This document shows, in pieces, positions 23,993 to 34,166 of a DNA stretch of 38,208 nt. Origin of the DNA: Streptococcus oralis (GTDB lineage Bacteria > Bacillota > Bacilli > Lactobacillales > Streptococcaceae). Where the stretch lies: assembly GCF_001075875.1 (NCBI RefSeq), contig NZ_JUOS01000192.1, positions 1 through 38,208 of the forward strand, given 5' to 3'. The first letter of the stretch is position 1. The number at the start of each line of letters is the position of its first letter. Position numbers and translations under genes: made by a program. The notes beneath the pieces were generated by a model. It ran no database searches and had not been told where the DNA came from. It saw only the letters and a program-made list of their open reading frames with translations.

Positions 23993-25726
23993 ATGACAGA
24001 AATGCTTAAAGGAATCGCAGCATCTGACGGTGTTGCAGTTGCAAAAGCATATCTACTCGTTCAACCGGATTTATCATTCGAGACTGTTACAGTCGAAGAT
24101 ACAAATGCAGAAGAGGCTCGTTTGGATGTTGCTCTTGAAGCTTCTCAAAACGAGCTTTCTCTTATCCGCGAGAAGGCTGTAGGTACGCTTGGTGAAGAAG
24201 CGGCACAAGTATTTGACGCCCACTTGATGGTTCTTGCTGACCCTGAATTGATCGGTCAAATCAAAGAAACTATCCGTGCTAAGAAAGTGAATGCAGAAGC
24301 AGGTCTGAAAGAAGTTACAGACATGTTTATCACAATCTTTGAAGGCATGGAAGACAACCCATACATGCAAGAACGTGCAGCGGATATCCGCGACGTAACA
24401 AAACGTGTATTGGCTAACCTCCTTGGTAAAAAATTGCCAAACCCAGCTTCTATCAATGAAGAAGTAATCGTGATTGCTCACGACTTGACTCCATCTGATA
24501 CAGCTCAATTGGACAAAAACTTTGTAAAAGCTTTTGTAACAAACATTGGTGGTCGTACAAGTCACTCAGCTATCATGGCTCGTACACTTGAAATCGCTGC
24601 AGTTTTGGGTACAAATAATATCACTGAAATCGTTAAAGATGGTGACCTACTTGCCGTTAATGGTATTACAGGTGAAGTGATTATCAACCCTACTGAAGAA
24701 CAAGCGGCTGAGTTTAAAGCAGCTGGTGAAGCTTACGCTCAACAAAAAGCTGAGTGGGCACTTTTGAAGGATGCTCAAACAGTTACTGCTGACGGTAAAC
24801 ACTTCGAATTGGCAGCAAACATTGGTACTCCAAAAGACGTTGAAGGTGTTAATGACAACGGTGCAGAAGCTGTAGGTCTTTACCGTACAGAGTTCTTGTA
24901 CATGGATTCTCAAGACTTCCCAACTGAAGACGAGCAGTACGAAGCATACAAGGCTGTTCTTGAAGGAATGAACGGTAAGCCAGTTGTTGTCCGTACAATG
25001 GATATCGGTGGTGACAAGGAACTTCCTTACTTCGATATGCCACATGAAATGAACCCATTCCTTGGATTCCGTGCTCTTCGTATCTCTATCTCTGAAACAG
25101 GAGATGCAATGTTCCGCACTCAAATCCGTGCTCTTCTTCGTGCTTCTGTACACGGTCAATTGCGTATCATGTTCCCGATGGTTGCGCTTTTGAAAGAATT
25201 CCGTGCAGCTAAAGCAGTCTTCGATGAAGAAAAAGCTAACCTTCTTGCTGAAGGTGTTGCAGTTGCGGATGACATCCAAGTTGGTATCATGATTGAAATT
25301 CCTGCAGCAGCTATGCTTGCAGACCAATTTGCAAAAGAAGTTGACTTCTTCTCAATTGGTACAAACGACTTGATCCAATACACAATGGCGGCAGACCGTA
25401 TGAACGAGCAAGTTTCATACCTTTACCAACCATATAACCCATCAATCCTTCGTTTGATCAACAACGTTATCAAAGCAGCTCACGCTGAAGGTAAATGGGC
25501 TGGTATGTGTGGTGAGATGGCTGGTGACCAAACAGCTGTTCCACTTCTTGTCGGAATGGGCTTGGATGAGTTTTCTATGTCAGCGACATCTGTACTTCGT
25601 ACACGTAGCTTGATGAAGAAACTTGACACTGCTAAAATGCAAGAATACGCTAACCGTGCTCTTACAGAATGTTCAACAATGGAAGAAGTTCTTGAACTTT
25701 CTAAAGAATACGTTGACTTCGATTAA
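23993..25726 (+). CDS. ptsI: Phosphotransferase system Enzyme I
   Basis: This 577-residue enzyme takes phosphate from phosphoenolpyruvate to its active histidine and then to HPr. [16 protein letters not shown] near 184 is the PEP-utilising signature with the phospho-histidine. [19 protein letters not shown] near 448 and [11 protein letters not shown] near 500 (active-site cysteine) form the PEP-binding barrel. The start is ATG 23993, four bases after ptsH. ATG 24002 is possible, since AAGGA at 23987-23991 is closer to a normal spacing from it, but length and conservation favour the first. Frame use in the ptsH overlap shows the upstream extension is not real. Confidence 0.97.
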   Translation: MTEMLKGIAASDGVAVAKAYLLVQPDLSFETVTVEDTNAEEARLDVALEASQNELSLIREKAVGTLGEEAAQVFDAHLMVLADPELIGQIKETIRAKKVNAEAGLKEVTDMFITIFEGMEDNPYMQERAADIRDVTKRVLANLLGKKLPNPASINEEVIVIAHDLTPSDTAQLDKNFVKAFVTNIGGRTSHSAIMARTLEIAAVLGTNNITEIVKDGDLLAVNGITGEVIINPTEEQAAEFKAAGEAYAQQKAEWALLKDAQTVTADGKHFELAANIGTPKDVEGVNDNGAEAVGLYRTEFLYMDSQDFPTEDEQYEAYKAVLEGMNGKPVVVRTMDIGGDKELPYFDMPHEMNPFLGFRALRISISETGDAMFRTQIRALLRASVHGQLRIMFPMVALLKEFRAAKAVFDEEKANLLAEGVAVADDIQVGIMIEIPAAAMLADQFAKEVDFFSIGTNDLIQYTMAADRMNEQVSYLYQPYNPSILRLINNVIKAAHAEGKWAGMCGEMAGDQTAVPLLVGMGLDEFSMSATSVLRTRSLMKKLDTAKMQEYANRALTECSTMEEVLELSKEYVDFD

Positions 25727-25737
25727 TCAATTACAAA

Positions 25738-25772
25738 TCCTTGTAGCTTCTAGCTATGAGGACTTTTTCTTC
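25738..25772 (+). terminator. Terminator after ptsI
   Basis: TCCTTGTAGCT at 25738-25748 pairs with AGCTATGAGGA at 25752-25762, including two G-T pairs, around TCT, and is followed by CTTTTTCTTC. Confidence 0.7.
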
Positions 25773-25813
25773 TATTTTGTAGAAAACTCCATCTGTAAAA
25801 ATTATCAAAAATA

Positions 25814-25822
25814 TGGTAAAAT
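25814..25822 (+). promoter_or_regulatory. Possible -10 promoter of udk
   Basis: TGGTAAAAT is an extended -10 (TAAAAT) about 28 nt before ATG 25851. The -35 region is weak. Confidence 0.5.
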
Positions 25823-25850
25823 AGACAAGGGAAAATACAAGGAGGCTACA

Positions 25851-26489
25851 ATGCAAAATAGACCAATCATTATCGGAGTAACAGGGGGATCTGGAGGAGG
25901 AAAGACAAGCGTATCTAAAGCAATCTTGTCACATTTTCCAAATGAGAAAATCTCTATGATTGAGCATGATTCCTACTATAAAGATCAATCTCATTTAACC
26001 TTTGAAGAACGTATCAAGACCAACTATGACCACCCTTTTGCTTTTGATACTGATTTGATGATTGCGCAAATCAAAGAATTGTTGGCAGGACGTCCAGTTG
26101 ATATTCCTACCTACGACTATGCTGCCCATACCAGAAGTTCTAAAACTTATCGTCAAGAACCTCAGGATGTCTTTATCGTAGAAGGAATCTTAGTTTTGGA
26201 GGACAAACGACTTCGTGATTTAATGGATATCAAGATTTTCGTAGATACAGATGATGACGTTCGTATCATTCGCCGTATTAAGCGTGATATGGAAGAACGT
26301 GGTCGTAGTCTAGATAGCGTTATTGACCAGTATCTTGGTGTAGTGAAACCCATGTATCATCAATTTATTGAGCCAACAAAGCGTTATGCAGATATCGTTA
26401 TTCCAGAAGGAGTGACCAATACAGTAGCTATTGATTTGCTAACAACAAAGATTGAAAAGATTTTAGAAGAAGCACGTCTTGCCCAATAA
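25851..26489 (+). CDS. udk: Uridine kinase
   Basis: This 212-residue kinase phosphorylates uridine and cytidine with ATP or GTP for pyrimidine salvage. [18 protein letters not shown] at 8-25 is the P-loop, [16 protein letters not shown] near 45 holds the catalytic aspartate, and [15 protein letters not shown] near 140 is the lid. GGAGG at 25841-25845 precedes ATG 25851. The open frame to 25623 crosses ptsI in another frame and is not used. It is monocistronic and independent of the PyrR leader 11 kb away. Confidence 0.95.
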   Translation: MQNRPIIIGVTGGSGGGKTSVSKAILSHFPNEKISMIEHDSYYKDQSHLTFEERIKTNYDHPFAFDTDLMIAQIKELLAGRPVDIPTYDYAAHTRSSKTYRQEPQDVFIVEGILVLEDKRLRDLMDIKIFVDTDDDVRIIRRIKRDMEERGRSLDSVIDQYLGVVKPMYHQFIEPTKRYADIVIPEGVTNTVAIDLLTTKIEKILEEARLAQ

Positions 26490-26515
26490 TAAGCAGATAA
26501 AAAGGCTGTGGGAAA

Positions 26516-26566
26516 GTAAAGATTTTATCAAGATTGAACCTTTTTCTCATATCCGTGAATCTTTAC
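26516..26566. other. Unexplained spacer with 9-bp inverted repeat downstream of udk
   Basis: GTAAAGATT at 26516-26524 is matched by AATCTTTAC at 26558-26566 across 33 bases. The 200-bp interval 26490-26689 shows no supported gene. One short frame contains KIEPFSHIRESLQSCF before a stop and could be a decayed coding remnant, but I cannot place it. Confidence 0.3.
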
Positions 26567-26660
26567 AATCATGCTTTTAGATAGAGAAAAATATTGTTTC
26601 AAAGGATTTTTTGACTCTTTAAGATTCACTAAATGCTGGAGCAGAGTTTCAGCGCAAATA

Positions 26661-26697
26661 AAAATCGAGGTCGGGATTTTCCCGACCTCTTATTTTT
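26661..26697. terminator. Bidirectional terminator between udk and panT
   Basis: GAGGTCGGG (26667-26675) pairs with CCCGACCTC (26681-26689). A/T runs flank both sides (AAAAT before, TTATTTTTT after). It directly abuts the panT stop codon at 26690-26692. Confidence 0.9.
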
Positions 26698-27253
26698 TGA
26701 TTTTTTCAAGTCTCGGAACAATAACTAGGGTAAGTATTGCTGAGATAATCAGTTCTGCAATAGAGTTTGTTGAGATAACAGTAGCTAATAGTTTTTGGAT
26801 ATTTCCGTCAAAAACATTTCCAAAGAGGAAGAAGATACCGCCTAGTACAAATACAGTATTAGTAAGGGAACCGAGCGCTCCCGCAAATATAAGCCCCGCC
26901 TTGTTTCTGAGGTGTTTATAGACAAAGTATGGTGTTAAACCAATTAAGATACGAGGAATAATAGCAATAGCAAGTGAAGCTAAATTACCATTCGGCACAA
27001 AAGGAGAGAAGAGGTAGCTAGTTGGGAGAATCGTAATCGTATTGACTGTCAAGCTAATCATTCCCATCAAGAAACCTAAGATAGCCCCAATCCGTGGTCC
27101 GTAGATGATACTAGCAATGATGACTGGGATATGGACAATGGTTGGTTTAATTGGAAGTGGCAAGACATTAAAGACAATAGAGCTCAGCAAATGAATGACA
27201 ATCATGCTGGCAAAAAAGATAGCAATAGGAGCAATATTAGAGCGTTTGTTCAT
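26690..27253 (-). CDS. panT: ECF transporter S component, probably for pantothenate
   Basis: This 187-residue membrane protein has six hydrophobic helices and is the substrate-binding S component of an energy-coupling-factor vitamin transporter. LPTSYLFSPFVPNGN near 75 is a loop typical of the group. The coaC and coaB genes upstream make coenzyme A from pantothenate, which points to pantothenate (PanT) as substrate. This is inference from context and could be another vitamin of similar shape. It overlaps coaC by 17 bases. The T module must be supplied by EcfAA'T encoded elsewhere. Confidence 0.75.
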   Translation of the reverse strand: MNKRSNIAPIAIFFASMIVIHLLSSIVFNVLPLPIKPTIVHIPVIIASIIYGPRIGAILGFLMGMISLTVNTITILPTSYLFSPFVPNGNLASLAIAIIPRILIGLTPYFVYKHLRNKAGLIFAGALGSLTNTVFVLGGIFFLFGNVFDGNIQKLLATVISTNSIAELIISAILTLVIVPRLEKIKK

Positions 27254-27788
27254 GAAGTTTTTCCTTTATCTGTTGTAAAATAGTATCAAGATCAGCAAGA
27301 GCACCACGTCCTACATCGCCACAGGCCAGTAGGGACTCTTTTGGAGCAATAATTGTATAACCATAAGTTTCTAAAGTTTCTAAGTTTGTTTGAGTTGCTG
27401 GATGGTCATACATTTTGGTATTCATAGCAGGTGCCACTAGCTTTGGAACATAGTGGGGCAAGGCAAGAGCAGTAGAGGTTACCATATTGTCGGCAAAACC
27501 ATATGCTACTTTTGCAATCGTATTAGCGGTAGCAGGGGCAAGGATAAACAAATCTGTTTCTTTGCCTAACTCGATATGATTGACTTTGTCAGGATAAGGT
27601 TCCTGCATAACATCCAGATGTACCGTATTTTGAGATAGGACTTGAAGGGTTAAAGGTTGGATAAAGGCAGTCGCAGCCTGGGTCATAAGTACCGTAACAG
27701 AATGCCCCTGTTTCTTCAAGTTACTAACCAAATCAGCAGCCTTGTAAGAAGCAATAGAGCCTGTAACAGCGAGTGTAATACGAGCCAT
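27237..27788 (-). CDS. coaC: Phosphopantothenoylcysteine decarboxylase
   Basis: This 183-residue flavoprotein decarboxylates phosphopantothenoylcysteine to phosphopantetheine. LAVTGSIASYKAADL at the N-terminus binds FMN, and HIELGKETDLFILAPATANT near 71 carries the active histidine. PAMNTKMYDHPATQTNL near 119 is the substrate clamp, and SLLACGDVGRGAL near 155 holds the cysteine. It is a separate protein here, not fused to CoaB as in many bacteria. AAGGA precedes the ATG. It overlaps panT downstream. Confidence 0.94.
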   Translation of the reverse strand: MARITLAVTGSIASYKAADLVSNLKKQGHSVTVLMTQAATAFIQPLTLQVLSQNTVHLDVMQEPYPDKVNHIELGKETDLFILAPATANTIAKVAYGFADNMVTSTALALPHYVPKLVAPAMNTKMYDHPATQTNLETLETYGYTIIAPKESLLACGDVGRGALADLDTILQQIKEKLHEQTL

Positions 27789-27799
27789 ATTATTCCTTT

Positions 27800-28489
27800 C
27801 TAATGATCAAATCCTTGAATTCTCTTGGTTAACAAGTCAGCAATTTCTTGCTTGCTAGTAGCAAGCTGATAATCTTTTTCTTCTACTAGATAAGCCAGGT
27901 GCTGATTTTCATTAATCTGAGTGAGGTCATTAGCGACAATCAAGTCAGCTTGATTCTTTTCAAGACTTTCTCTAGCGATTTGAATCAGATGCTCCTTGGT
28001 AACATCGACAAGCAGTTTAAAGCCGATGAGATGGATACTTGGATTCCATTCTTTGACAAGAGAAATAATTTTAGGATTTTTCTTGAGAAATAGGACTTGC
28101 ACCTCATCCTTAGAGGAGATCTTTGTTTCCGTATTTTTCTTATGCAAAAATTCACTTAAATCTTGGCTTGCTTGAACTTCATCGAGACCAGTCATGTAAA
28201 CTGGGCTGTAGTCAGAAACAGCCATTGAATGGATCAAGACTTGATAATCAGGGACAATCCGTTTCATCTCTTGGAGTAAATCGGAAGTGTTTTGGATTTC
28301 AATCATAGTCAAATTCGGGTGTAGTTCTGGCTTTAATGCTTGTCTCGTAGTAATCAGACAAACGTGATGCCCAGCCTTTAGTAAAGTCTCAGTTATTACT
28401 TTACCAAGTCTACCAGTAGAGTGATTGGTAATGGAGCGAACTCGATCAATGGCTTCGCTTGTACCACCAGATGTAACTAAAATTTTCAT
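27800..28489 (-). CDS. coaB: Phosphopantothenate-cysteine ligase (CoaB)
   Basis: This 229-residue ligase joins cysteine to 4'-phosphopantothenate using CTP. MKILVTSGGTSEAIDRVRSI at the start and NHSTGRLGK near 27 are the nucleotide and substrate signatures. LIHSMAVSDYSP near 95 and LIVANDL near 195 follow the fold. I start it at ATG 28489. The five codons further upstream (to TTG 28504) overlap a -10 box TACAAT (28496-28501, minus) that ends six bases before this ATG. No ribosome site is present, so a leaderless transcript is likely. It is the first gene of the coaB-coaC-panT operon. Confidence 0.93.
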   Translation of the reverse strand: MKILVTSGGTSEAIDRVRSITNHSTGRLGKVITETLLKAGHHVCLITTRQALKPELHPNLTMIEIQNTSDLLQEMKRIVPDYQVLIHSMAVSDYSPVYMTGLDEVQASQDLSEFLHKKNTETKISSKDEVQVLFLKKNPKIISLVKEWNPSIHLIGFKLLVDVTKEHLIQIARESLEKNQADLIVANDLTQINENQHLAYLVEEKDYQLATSKQEIADLLTKRIQGFDH

Positions 28490-28495
28490 AGAACT

Positions 28496-28524
28496 ATTGT
28501 ACAAAAAAATGAGCAGTAAGTAAA
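28496..28524 (-). promoter_or_regulatory. Promoter of coaB, abutting the start codon
   Basis: On the minus strand TTTACT (plus 28519-28524) and TACAAT (plus 28496-28501) are 17 bases apart. The predicted transcription start falls on the A of the coaB ATG. Confidence 0.6.
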
Positions 28525-28680
28525 ATGAAAGCGATAAAATATTATGTGAAATCCTAACTTTAAACTATAGTTAAAACCTATAAAGGCATATAAAAATTTA
28601 AATAGTAGCCGATAAATCCTTTGAGGACGCTATATTTACGAACGTTATCAAGCTTTATGTCTGTTAAAAATCTTGTTTTG

Positions 28681-28689
28681 TGTTATAAT
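28681..28689 (+). promoter_or_regulatory. Extended -10 promoter of fhs
   Basis: TGTTATAAT (TATAAT at 28684-28689) is an extended -10 element 32 nt before ATG 28722. The rest of the coaB-fhs gap shows only a 10-base palindrome AACTATAGTT at 28563-28572 and no riboswitch I recognise. Confidence 0.65.
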
Positions 28690-28721
28690 GAATTAACACA
28701 TTTGAGGTAGAGGAGTTTGTT

Positions 28722-30392
28722 ATGAAAACAGATATTGAAATTGCACAGAGTATCGAGTTAAAACCAATCGTTGATGTTGTAGAGAAACTAGGCATCTCTT
28801 ACGATGATTTAGAATTATACGGAAAATATAAGGCTAAGCTTAGCTTTGATAAGATTCGTGAAGTTGAAAGCAATCCAGTTGGTAAATTGATCCTGGTTAC
28901 AGCTATCAACCCAACACCTGCTGGTGAAGGAAAGTCAACTATTACCATCGGACTTGCTGATGCTTTGAATAAGATTGGTAAGAAAACCATGATTGCTATT
29001 CGTGAACCATCTCTTGGTCCTGTCATGGGGATTAAAGGAGGTGCAGCTGGTGGTGGTTATGCCCAAGTGTTACCAATGGAAGATATCAACCTTCACTTTA
29101 CTGGAGATATGCACGCTATCACAACTGCCAATAATGCTCTTTCTGCCTTGATTGACAACCACTTGCACCAAGGAAATGAGCTAGGAATTGACCAACGTCG
29201 TATTCTCTGGAAACGTGTTGTTGACTTAAACGACCGTGCTCTTCGTCACGTAACTGTTGGACTCGGTGGACCTCTTAATGGTATTCCTCGCGAAGACGGA
29301 TTTGATATCACTGTTGCTTCAGAGATCATGGCCATACTTTGCTTAGCAACTGACATCGAAGATTTGAAACGCCGTTTGGCTAATATCGTCATCGGATACC
29401 GTTATGACCGTACTCCAGTTTCAGTTGGTGATTTACAGGTTGAAGGCGCCTTGGCACTGATTTTGAAAGATGCTATCAAACCAAACTTGGTTCAAACAAT
29501 TTATGGTACACCTGCCTTTGTACATGGTGGCCCATTTGCCAATATTGCCCATGGTTGTAACTCTGTATTGGCAACGACAACAGCACTTCACTTGGCTGAT
29601 TACACAGTAACTGAGGCTGGTTTTGGTGCGGACCTTGGTGCTGAGAAATTCCTGGATATCAAGACTCCAAACTTGCCAACATCTCCTGATGCAGTAGTCA
29701 TTGTTGCAACCCTCCGTGCTCTTAAGATGAATGGTGGGGTTGCTAAGGATGCTTTGACAGAAGAGGATATAGAAGCTGTTCGTGCAGGATTTGCAAACTT
29801 GAAACGTCACGTTGAGAATATCCGTAAGTTCGGTATTCCAGCAGTTGTTGCAATTAACGAATTTGTATCTGATACAGAAGCAGAAATCGCAGCCTTGAAA
29901 GAACTTTGTGCTTCAATCGATGTTCCAGTCGAATTAGCAAGTGTTTGGGCAAATGGTGCAGAAGGTGGAGTGGCTCTGGCTGAAACTCTCGTCAAAACAA
30001 TCGACGAAAACCCAGCTAACTACAAACGTTTGTATGACAATGACCTTTCAGTACAAGAAAAGATTGAAAAGATTGTCACTGAAATCTATCGTGGAAGAAA
30101 AGTAAACTTCGAGAAGAAAGCTCAAACTCAAATCGCACAAATCGTTCAAAATGGTTGGGACAAATTGCCAATCTGTATGGCCAAAACTCAATACAGTTTC
30201 TCAGATAATCCAAATGCTCTTGGTGCACCTGAAAACTTTGAAATTACCATTCGTGAATTGGTACCAAAACTGGGTGCAGGCTTTATCGTTGCCCTTACTG
30301 GTGACGTCATGACCATGCCTGGGCTTCCAAAACGCCCAGCAGCTCTTAACATGGATGTTGAAAGTGATGGAACTGTCCTTGGTTTATTCTAA
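28722..30392 (+). CDS. fhs: Formate-tetrahydrofolate ligase
   Basis: This 556-residue enzyme makes 10-formyl-tetrahydrofolate from formate, ATP and tetrahydrofolate. [20 protein letters not shown] near 63-82 is the P-loop. [20 protein letters not shown] near 94 binds folate and ATP, and [14 protein letters not shown] near 305 is a second conserved segment. AGAGGAG precedes ATG 28722. It stands alone between terminators. The two FNT channels at the left end could supply its formate, an inference without positional linkage. Confidence 0.97.
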   Translation: MKTDIEIAQSIELKPIVDVVEKLGISYDDLELYGKYKAKLSFDKIREVESNPVGKLILVTAINPTPAGEGKSTITIGLADALNKIGKKTMIAIREPSLGPVMGIKGGAAGGGYAQVLPMEDINLHFTGDMHAITTANNALSALIDNHLHQGNELGIDQRRILWKRVVDLNDRALRHVTVGLGGPLNGIPREDGFDITVASEIMAILCLATDIEDLKRRLANIVIGYRYDRTPVSVGDLQVEGALALILKDAIKPNLVQTIYGTPAFVHGGPFANIAHGCNSVLATTTALHLADYTVTEAGFGADLGAEKFLDIKTPNLPTSPDAVVIVATLRALKMNGGVAKDALTEEDIEAVRAGFANLKRHVENIRKFGIPAVVAINEFVSDTEAEIAALKELCASIDVPVELASVWANGAEGGVALAETLVKTIDENPANYKRLYDNDLSVQEKIEKIVTEIYRGRKVNFEKKAQTQIAQIVQNGWDKLPICMAKTQYSFSDNPNALGAPENFEITIRELVPKLGAGFIVALTGDVMTMPGLPKRPAALNMDVESDGTVLGLF

Positions 30393-30403
30393 TAAGAAAA
30401 TTT

Positions 30404-30437
30404 AAAGACAAGCTCAACAGTGATCTTGTCTTTTTGT
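30404..30437 (+). terminator. Terminator after fhs
   Basis: AAAGACAAG at 30404-30412 pairs with CTTGTCTTT at 30425-30433, followed by TT. Confidence 0.85.
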
Positions 30438-30443
30438 GAATAC

Positions 30444-30476
30444 TAAAAAATCTCCTAGAATGTGACTAGGAGATTT
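30444..30476 (-). terminator. Terminator after lysS (minus strand)
   Basis: AAATCTCCTAG at 30448-30458 pairs with CTAGGAGATTT at 30466-30476. The A-run before it gives a U-tract on the minus strand. Confidence 0.85.
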
Positions 30477-30481
30477 GTATT

Positions 30482-31981
<1,500 letters not shown>

Positions 31982-32083
31982 CTAGTTTTTACTCAATACT
32001 TGATAGGATGAGTCTATATTACGATACTCCCATTTTAACATAAATGTCAAATAAATTCACGGATATTCTACAAAATATAAAAA

Positions 32084-32108
32084 GAACTTAACAGTGATTG
32101 TTAAGTTC
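32084..32108 (-). terminator. Terminator of the DUF368-ybaK-phosphatase operon (minus strand)
   Basis: GAACTTAACA at 32084-32093 pairs with TGTTAAGTTC at 32099-32108. An A-rich run on plus to its left gives the U-tract on minus. Confidence 0.8.
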
Positions 32109-32112
32109 AGTT

Positions 32113-32733
32113 CTAAGTTTGATAAGAAGTGTCATTCCAGACTATTAGATTGAAGTTTTCAAAGTCGGATGTTTCAAGAACGGTAACACTAGCATTTGCT
32201 AGACCACCATCTTTTCTAAGTAGAGGAAGATCATAACCTAGCAGAGTTTGTATACTTGCTGTGAGATTGGCTCCGTGACCGACAATCATGACATGTTCAA
32301 AAGGTTTAGACTCTAATGATTTGATAAATTGAATGGTTCGTTTAGTTGTTTGATAGACAGACTCTGCACCAAACATAGTCGAATCGAATTTTGCTAGATT
32401 GGTACGAAAAGCATTTAATTGCTCGGGATAGATGGCTTCCAAGGTTGCAAATTTTGCACCTTCAAGTTTTCCAAGTTGCCATTCTCTTAGTGAGGGTATC
32501 TCTTCTAATGGACAGCTGTTTTTCAGTTGACTTTGGACAATTTGAGCGGAAGTTTTAGCCCGAGGAAGATCACTAGAATAAATCACATCAAATGAAGTTT
32601 CCTGAAGATACTGACCTAGTTTTTTTAAGGTCTCAATGGATTCATCTAAGAGTGGAGAGTCACCACTCGCTCCTTGAAAACGTCCCTCCAGATTCCAAAG
32701 TGTTTTACCGTGACGAATAAAATAGAATTTCAT
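32113..32733 (-). CDS. Histidine phosphatase family protein
   Basis: This 206-residue phosphoglycerate-mutase-like phosphatase has IRHGKTLWNLEGRFQG at 6-21, carrying the phospho-accepting His and the Arg. YSSDLPRAKTSAQI near 55 is the second conserved block, and VGHGANL near 150 holds the second histidine. A mutase role is unlikely at this size; substrates in this group range from sugar phosphates to nucleotides. Its ATG overlaps the ybaK stop as TAATG, so it is translated by coupling and is the last gene of a three-gene operon. Confidence 0.87.
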   Translation of the reverse strand: MKFYFIRHGKTLWNLEGRFQGASGDSPLLDESIETLKKLGQYLQETSFDVIYSSDLPRAKTSAQIVQSQLKNSCPLEEIPSLREWQLGKLEGAKFATLEAIYPEQLNAFRTNLAKFDSTMFGAESVYQTTKRTIQFIKSLESKPFEHVMIVGHGANLTASIQTLLGYDLPLLRKDGGLANASVTVLETSDFENFNLIVWNDTSYQT

Positions 32734-33215
32734 TAGTTACTTGCCTCCAAGATATCTGCAAATTCAGCTTTAACAAAGGATGCTAGATCTTGAGGATTGA
32801 TAATGATACTATGACCAACCTCCCCTGCGGAAACAATCATTTCATTCAGTTGAAGAGCAGTTTGGTCGATAAAGATAGGATAGTTATGTTTTTGACGGAT
32901 TCCAACTGGATTATTGGCACCGTGGATGTAGCCTGTTGTTTTTTCTAGGTCTTTTTGTGGAATCATGCTGACTTTCTTATTACCAGAAATCTTAGCCAGT
33001 TTCTTTTCAGAAAGATGTTCAGTGATAGGTACGATTCCAATAATTGGTCCAGTTTTATCTCCCAGAAGTGCTAGAGTCTTAAAAATCTGACTCTTTTCAT
33101 AACCTTGAGGCATTTCACCTTCCAAGGCATTAATTTGAATACCTGTATGGTTTATTCCTTCCTTGGTTAAAATTTGTTGAACCAAGGTTTTCTTGACTTT
33201 TACTTTTTTTGCCAT
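32733..33215 (-). CDS. ybaK: Aminoacyl-tRNA deacylase YbaK/EbsC
   Basis: This 160-residue enzyme of the YbaK family hydrolyses mischarged aminoacyl-tRNA, classically Cys-tRNA(Pro). FKTLALLGDKTGPIIGIVPI near 44 with its conserved Lys and the loop GYIHGANNPVGIRQKH near 93 are family signatures. It is linked by TAATG overlaps to DUF368 upstream and to the phosphatase downstream. The context gives no hint of a link between tRNA editing and the membrane protein. Confidence 0.92.
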   Translation of the reverse strand: MAKKVKVKKTLVQQILTKEGINHTGIQINALEGEMPQGYEKSQIFKTLALLGDKTGPIIGIVPITEHLSEKKLAKISGNKKVSMIPQKDLEKTTGYIHGANNPVGIRQKHNYPIFIDQTALQLNEMIVSAGEVGHSIIINPQDLASFVKAEFADILEASN

Positions 33216-34057
33216 TATTTATACTTATCCTCCAATTGACTCATCCAGATTCCCAACCAAATCCCTAGGGCAAAGAAGAAAGCAATCAGTACATATGAAA
33301 CTAGTGACAAACCACTGTAACTAATACTTTCAGCATTTCCAGCGTTTGGAATAAGGATCAAGAGTGTACTTGATAATACGATTCCAATGATAAAATGATA
33401 CACACGTGAGTGATAAAGGCGAAGAGCATAGTCCATGAATTTAGAGAAAATAATCAGAGTGATAAGAAGCCCAATTCCAATTGGTAAGAAGGTTCCAAAC
33501 AAATCAAAAGTCTTGAACCCTGTTAACATAGGGACATAAAGGCCAAGAATCAAGAGAAGATTGGAAGGACTAAGCCCTGGAACCAAAATACCAAGCGCCA
33601 ACAAACAACCAGCCAGTGTAAAGTTAAGGAAGCTTGCAGATAGAGAACCAACTACAAAATTCAAGGCATAGAGGGCGATACCTGAGATGATGAAGGTTGC
33701 CCAAAACCATATGTGATCAACCTTATCTCTATCAGAGTCACGAGTTGATTCTTTGACAAGACTTGGGATGGTACCAATGATAGCTCCAGCAAAACTCCAC
33801 AATACATACACTTGATAATTCTCTAAAAGATACTCGATTGGATAGGAGAAAAGTCCGATACCTAGAAGCATTCCAATGCCGACAGGAAGGAAAAAGAGCA
33901 CATCTTCTTTTAAATTCTTAAAAGGATGGGCAAGAAATCGAATCATTCTCTCATAAATTCCCAAGATAGCAGCAAGAACGCCACCAGAAATCCCTGGTAG
34001 AATGAAACCTAGGGCGATTACAATTCCCTTAATAATTTTTGATAGCCATGATAACAT
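33215..34057 (-). CDS. DUF368 membrane protein, probable undecaprenyl-phosphate translocase
   Basis: This 280-residue protein has about eight to nine hydrophobic helices. The N-terminal IVIALGFILPGISGGVLAAI with PGISGG and the later PGLSPSNLLLILGLY are the duplicated DUF368 signatures. DUF368 (PopT) proteins have been shown in other bacteria to return undecaprenyl phosphate across the membrane, recycling the lipid carrier for wall and teichoic acid synthesis. This would fit the envelope genes in the window. GGAGG lies before the ATG. It is the first gene of the three-gene operon. Confidence 0.85.
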   Translation of the reverse strand: MLSWLSKIIKGIVIALGFILPGISGGVLAAILGIYERMIRFLAHPFKNLKEDVLFFLPVGIGMLLGIGLFSYPIEYLLENYQVYVLWSFAGAIIGTIPSLVKESTRDSDRDKVDHIWFWATFIISGIALYALNFVVGSLSASFLNFTLAGCLLALGILVPGLSPSNLLLILGLYVPMLTGFKTFDLFGTFLPIGIGLLITLIIFSKFMDYALRLYHSRVYHFIIGIVLSSTLLILIPNAGNAESISYSGLSLVSYVLIAFFFALGIWLGIWMSQLEDKYK

Positions 34058-34122
34058 AGAGGGCCTCCGAGATTTATATTCTATATAGATAAAATAGTGA
34101 TTTAATACTGAAAAATAAAGAA

Positions 34123-34153
34123 AAGCAAGCAGAAAGCAATGTCTGACTTGCTT
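34123..34153 (-). terminator. Terminator after the GH25 gene (minus strand)
   Basis: AAGCAAG at 34123-34129 pairs with CTTGCTT at 34147-34153. CAGA/TCTG inside extends it past a bulged A, and A-rich DNA to the left gives U on minus. Confidence 0.7.
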
Positions 34154-34166
34154 ATTGTGATAGTGA

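Noticed and set aside
24074-25383. Long minus-strand frames inside ptsI
   Set aside because: They are shadows of a highly biased coding sequence; their translations are rich in Cys, His and Phe, and they have no ribosome sites.
25623-25850. Long N-terminal extension of udk into ptsI
   Set aside because: GGAGG and the P-loop position fix the start at 25851, and the extension is out of frame with ptsI.
28524-28680. A folate or purine riboswitch before fhs
   Set aside because: The fhs promoter is at 28681-28689, so the conserved-looking upstream bases are not in the transcript, and no known riboswitch core is present.
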